Below are positions 63,570 to 64,000 of a stretch of 64,000 bases of DNA, in pieces. Numbering within the stretch: position 1 is the first letter of the stretch; the number at the start of each line of letters is the position of its first letter. The position numbers and the translations under genes were made by a program. The notes beneath the pieces were generated by a model. The model was not told the DNA's origin. It saw only the letters and a list, made by a program, of their open reading frames with translations, and did not search any database. Source of the DNA: Crenothrix sp. D3 (GTDB taxonomy: Bacteria > Pseudomonadota > Gammaproteobacteria > Methylococcales > Methylomonadaceae). Location of the stretch: assembly GCA_002134785.1 (NCBI GenBank), contig MBQZ01000018.1:350618-414617 (forward strand). The letters are read 5' to 3'.

Positions 63570-64000
63570 AAGTTACGCATTGACGATAGATGAAAAAAGT
63601 GGGCTCAAGTTTTCCTTACCGACGAGAAATTCCGAAATAAAAGATTTCACCACATTTGTGAACAATTCGCGTCGAACTTGATAACAATCAGTGATGGATT
63701 GCATCGATGTAAGTCGTTGTAATTGAACATAGCCACAAATGGCGGCAAACAAATGATTCTTGATTGCCTGTTTCCCCCGCACTTGGAAGTTTTCGATATT
63801 GCAAACTTGCTTGATGGCACGATGATATTGTTCGATTTGCCAATGTTTAGCGTGTTCAGTGTTAAATTCAGAGTGATTAAATTCGGTGAGTTTTTCTTCG
63901 TCGGGTAAATAAACCACAGTGTGGCGCAGCTGGTCTTTTAGCTGTGTCCTGAAAAGTTTAACGTTCCCATAGCCTTTCAACCACACGATTAAACCGTTTT
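63570..64000 (-). mobile_element. IS701-like insertion sequence, right part missing
   Basis: Starts where the MASE1 frame ends. Contains the C-terminal part of a DDE transposase in the minus strand and runs off the right edge, so only one end (GTAGAAGTTACGCATTGAC region) is visible and the terminal repeat cannot be confirmed. Confidence 0.7.
63573..64000 (-). CDS. IS701-type transposase, partial
   Basis: At least 142 residues; the frame stays open to the right edge. HAKHWQIEQYHRAIKQVCNIENFQVRGKQAIKNHLFAAICGYVQLQRL has the glutamate-containing IExYHRxIKQ motif (the E of the DDE triad) and the HLFxAIxxxxxLExx pattern of the IS4/IS701 group. The N-terminal DD part lies beyond the window. Confidence 0.85.
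   Translation of the reverse strand, partial: NGLIVWLKGYGNVKLFRTQLKDQLRHTVVYLPDEEKLTEFNHSEFNTEHAKHWQIEQYHRAIKQVCNIENFQVRGKQAIKNHLFAAICGYVQLQRLTSMQSITDCYQVRRELFTNVVKSFISEFLVGKENLSPLFSSIVNA

Overview
The window reads as a chromosomal segment of a gammaproteobacterium of moderate-to-low G+C (judged by eye). Two things point to the class: the order pilB-pilC-pilD-coaE-zapD-yacG, and a ccmG-ccmH-ccmI-hemN-slyX-ileS-lspA run. A methylotrophic, Methylococcales-like lineage is suggested by a periplasmic binding protein of the MxaJ/XoxJ family (61.9-62.8 kb), but no methanol dehydrogenase gene is present, so this stays an inference. I found no rRNA, tRNA or CRISPR array.

Layout. 0-7.4 kb: a J-domain fragment, then a type I restriction-modification operon (hsdR, hsdM, hsdS). 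A DUF559 endonuclease gene framed by G/C-rich palindromes sits between hsdM and hsdS. 7.6-23.1 kb: a long minus-strand housekeeping block (lspA, ileS, slyX, hemN, ccmI, ccmH, dsbE/ccmG, yacG, zapD, coaE, pilD, pilC, pilB, valS). 23.2-25.2 kb: two VapC-type toxin-antitoxin pairs around an AT-rich membrane-protein gene. 25.3-29.5 kb: holC-pepA, with lptF-lptG divergent. 29.5-34.0 kb: a putative NTP-dependent conflict system, made of a small EACC1-like protein, a large CHAT protease-STAND NTPase-TPR protein with freshly expanded repeats, and a duplicated copy of its tail. 34.1-44.3 kb: a Sel1 lipoprotein, sixA, a CYTH/CHAD protein, an OmpA-type lipoprotein with a Gln/Tyr/Pro-rich tail, a flippase, a flavin-fold oxidase-like protein, and a 1388-residue envelope protein of unknown function. 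44.7-50.0 kb: an accessory stretch with a glycine-zipper/nuclease-like protein, duplicated DUF4160-DUF2442 pairs, two genes sharing one N-terminal module, and a third VapC pair. 50-53.3 kb: a Ycf46-like AAA ATPase, ribF and gloB.

53.7-61.1 kb is the most unusual region. It encodes a TIGR02450 Trp-rich protein, a DCC-family protein, a DUF523-DUF1722 protein (families that often accompany photolyase genes), a remnant of a PsiE-type gene, a triheme cytochrome c peroxidase, and a giant fusion. The fusion joins a DoxX-like membrane region, an NDH-2-like flavoprotein, a cyclic-nucleotide-binding domain, a BLUF blue-light sensor and a class III nucleotidyl cyclase domain. The BLUF photochemistry residues are intact. 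The cyclase metal-binding and transition-state residues are replaced, and two FAD-contact motifs of the NDH-2 part are altered. The protein therefore looks like a light/redox/nucleotide integrator, perhaps tied to quinol-dependent peroxide removal by its neighbour.

61.1-64 kb: an IS66-type remnant, a small lipoprotein, the MxaJ/XoxJ-like protein, and a MASE1 membrane sensor cut short by an IS701-like transposase gene that runs off the window. Dispersed palindromic repeats of several families punctuate the whole segment.
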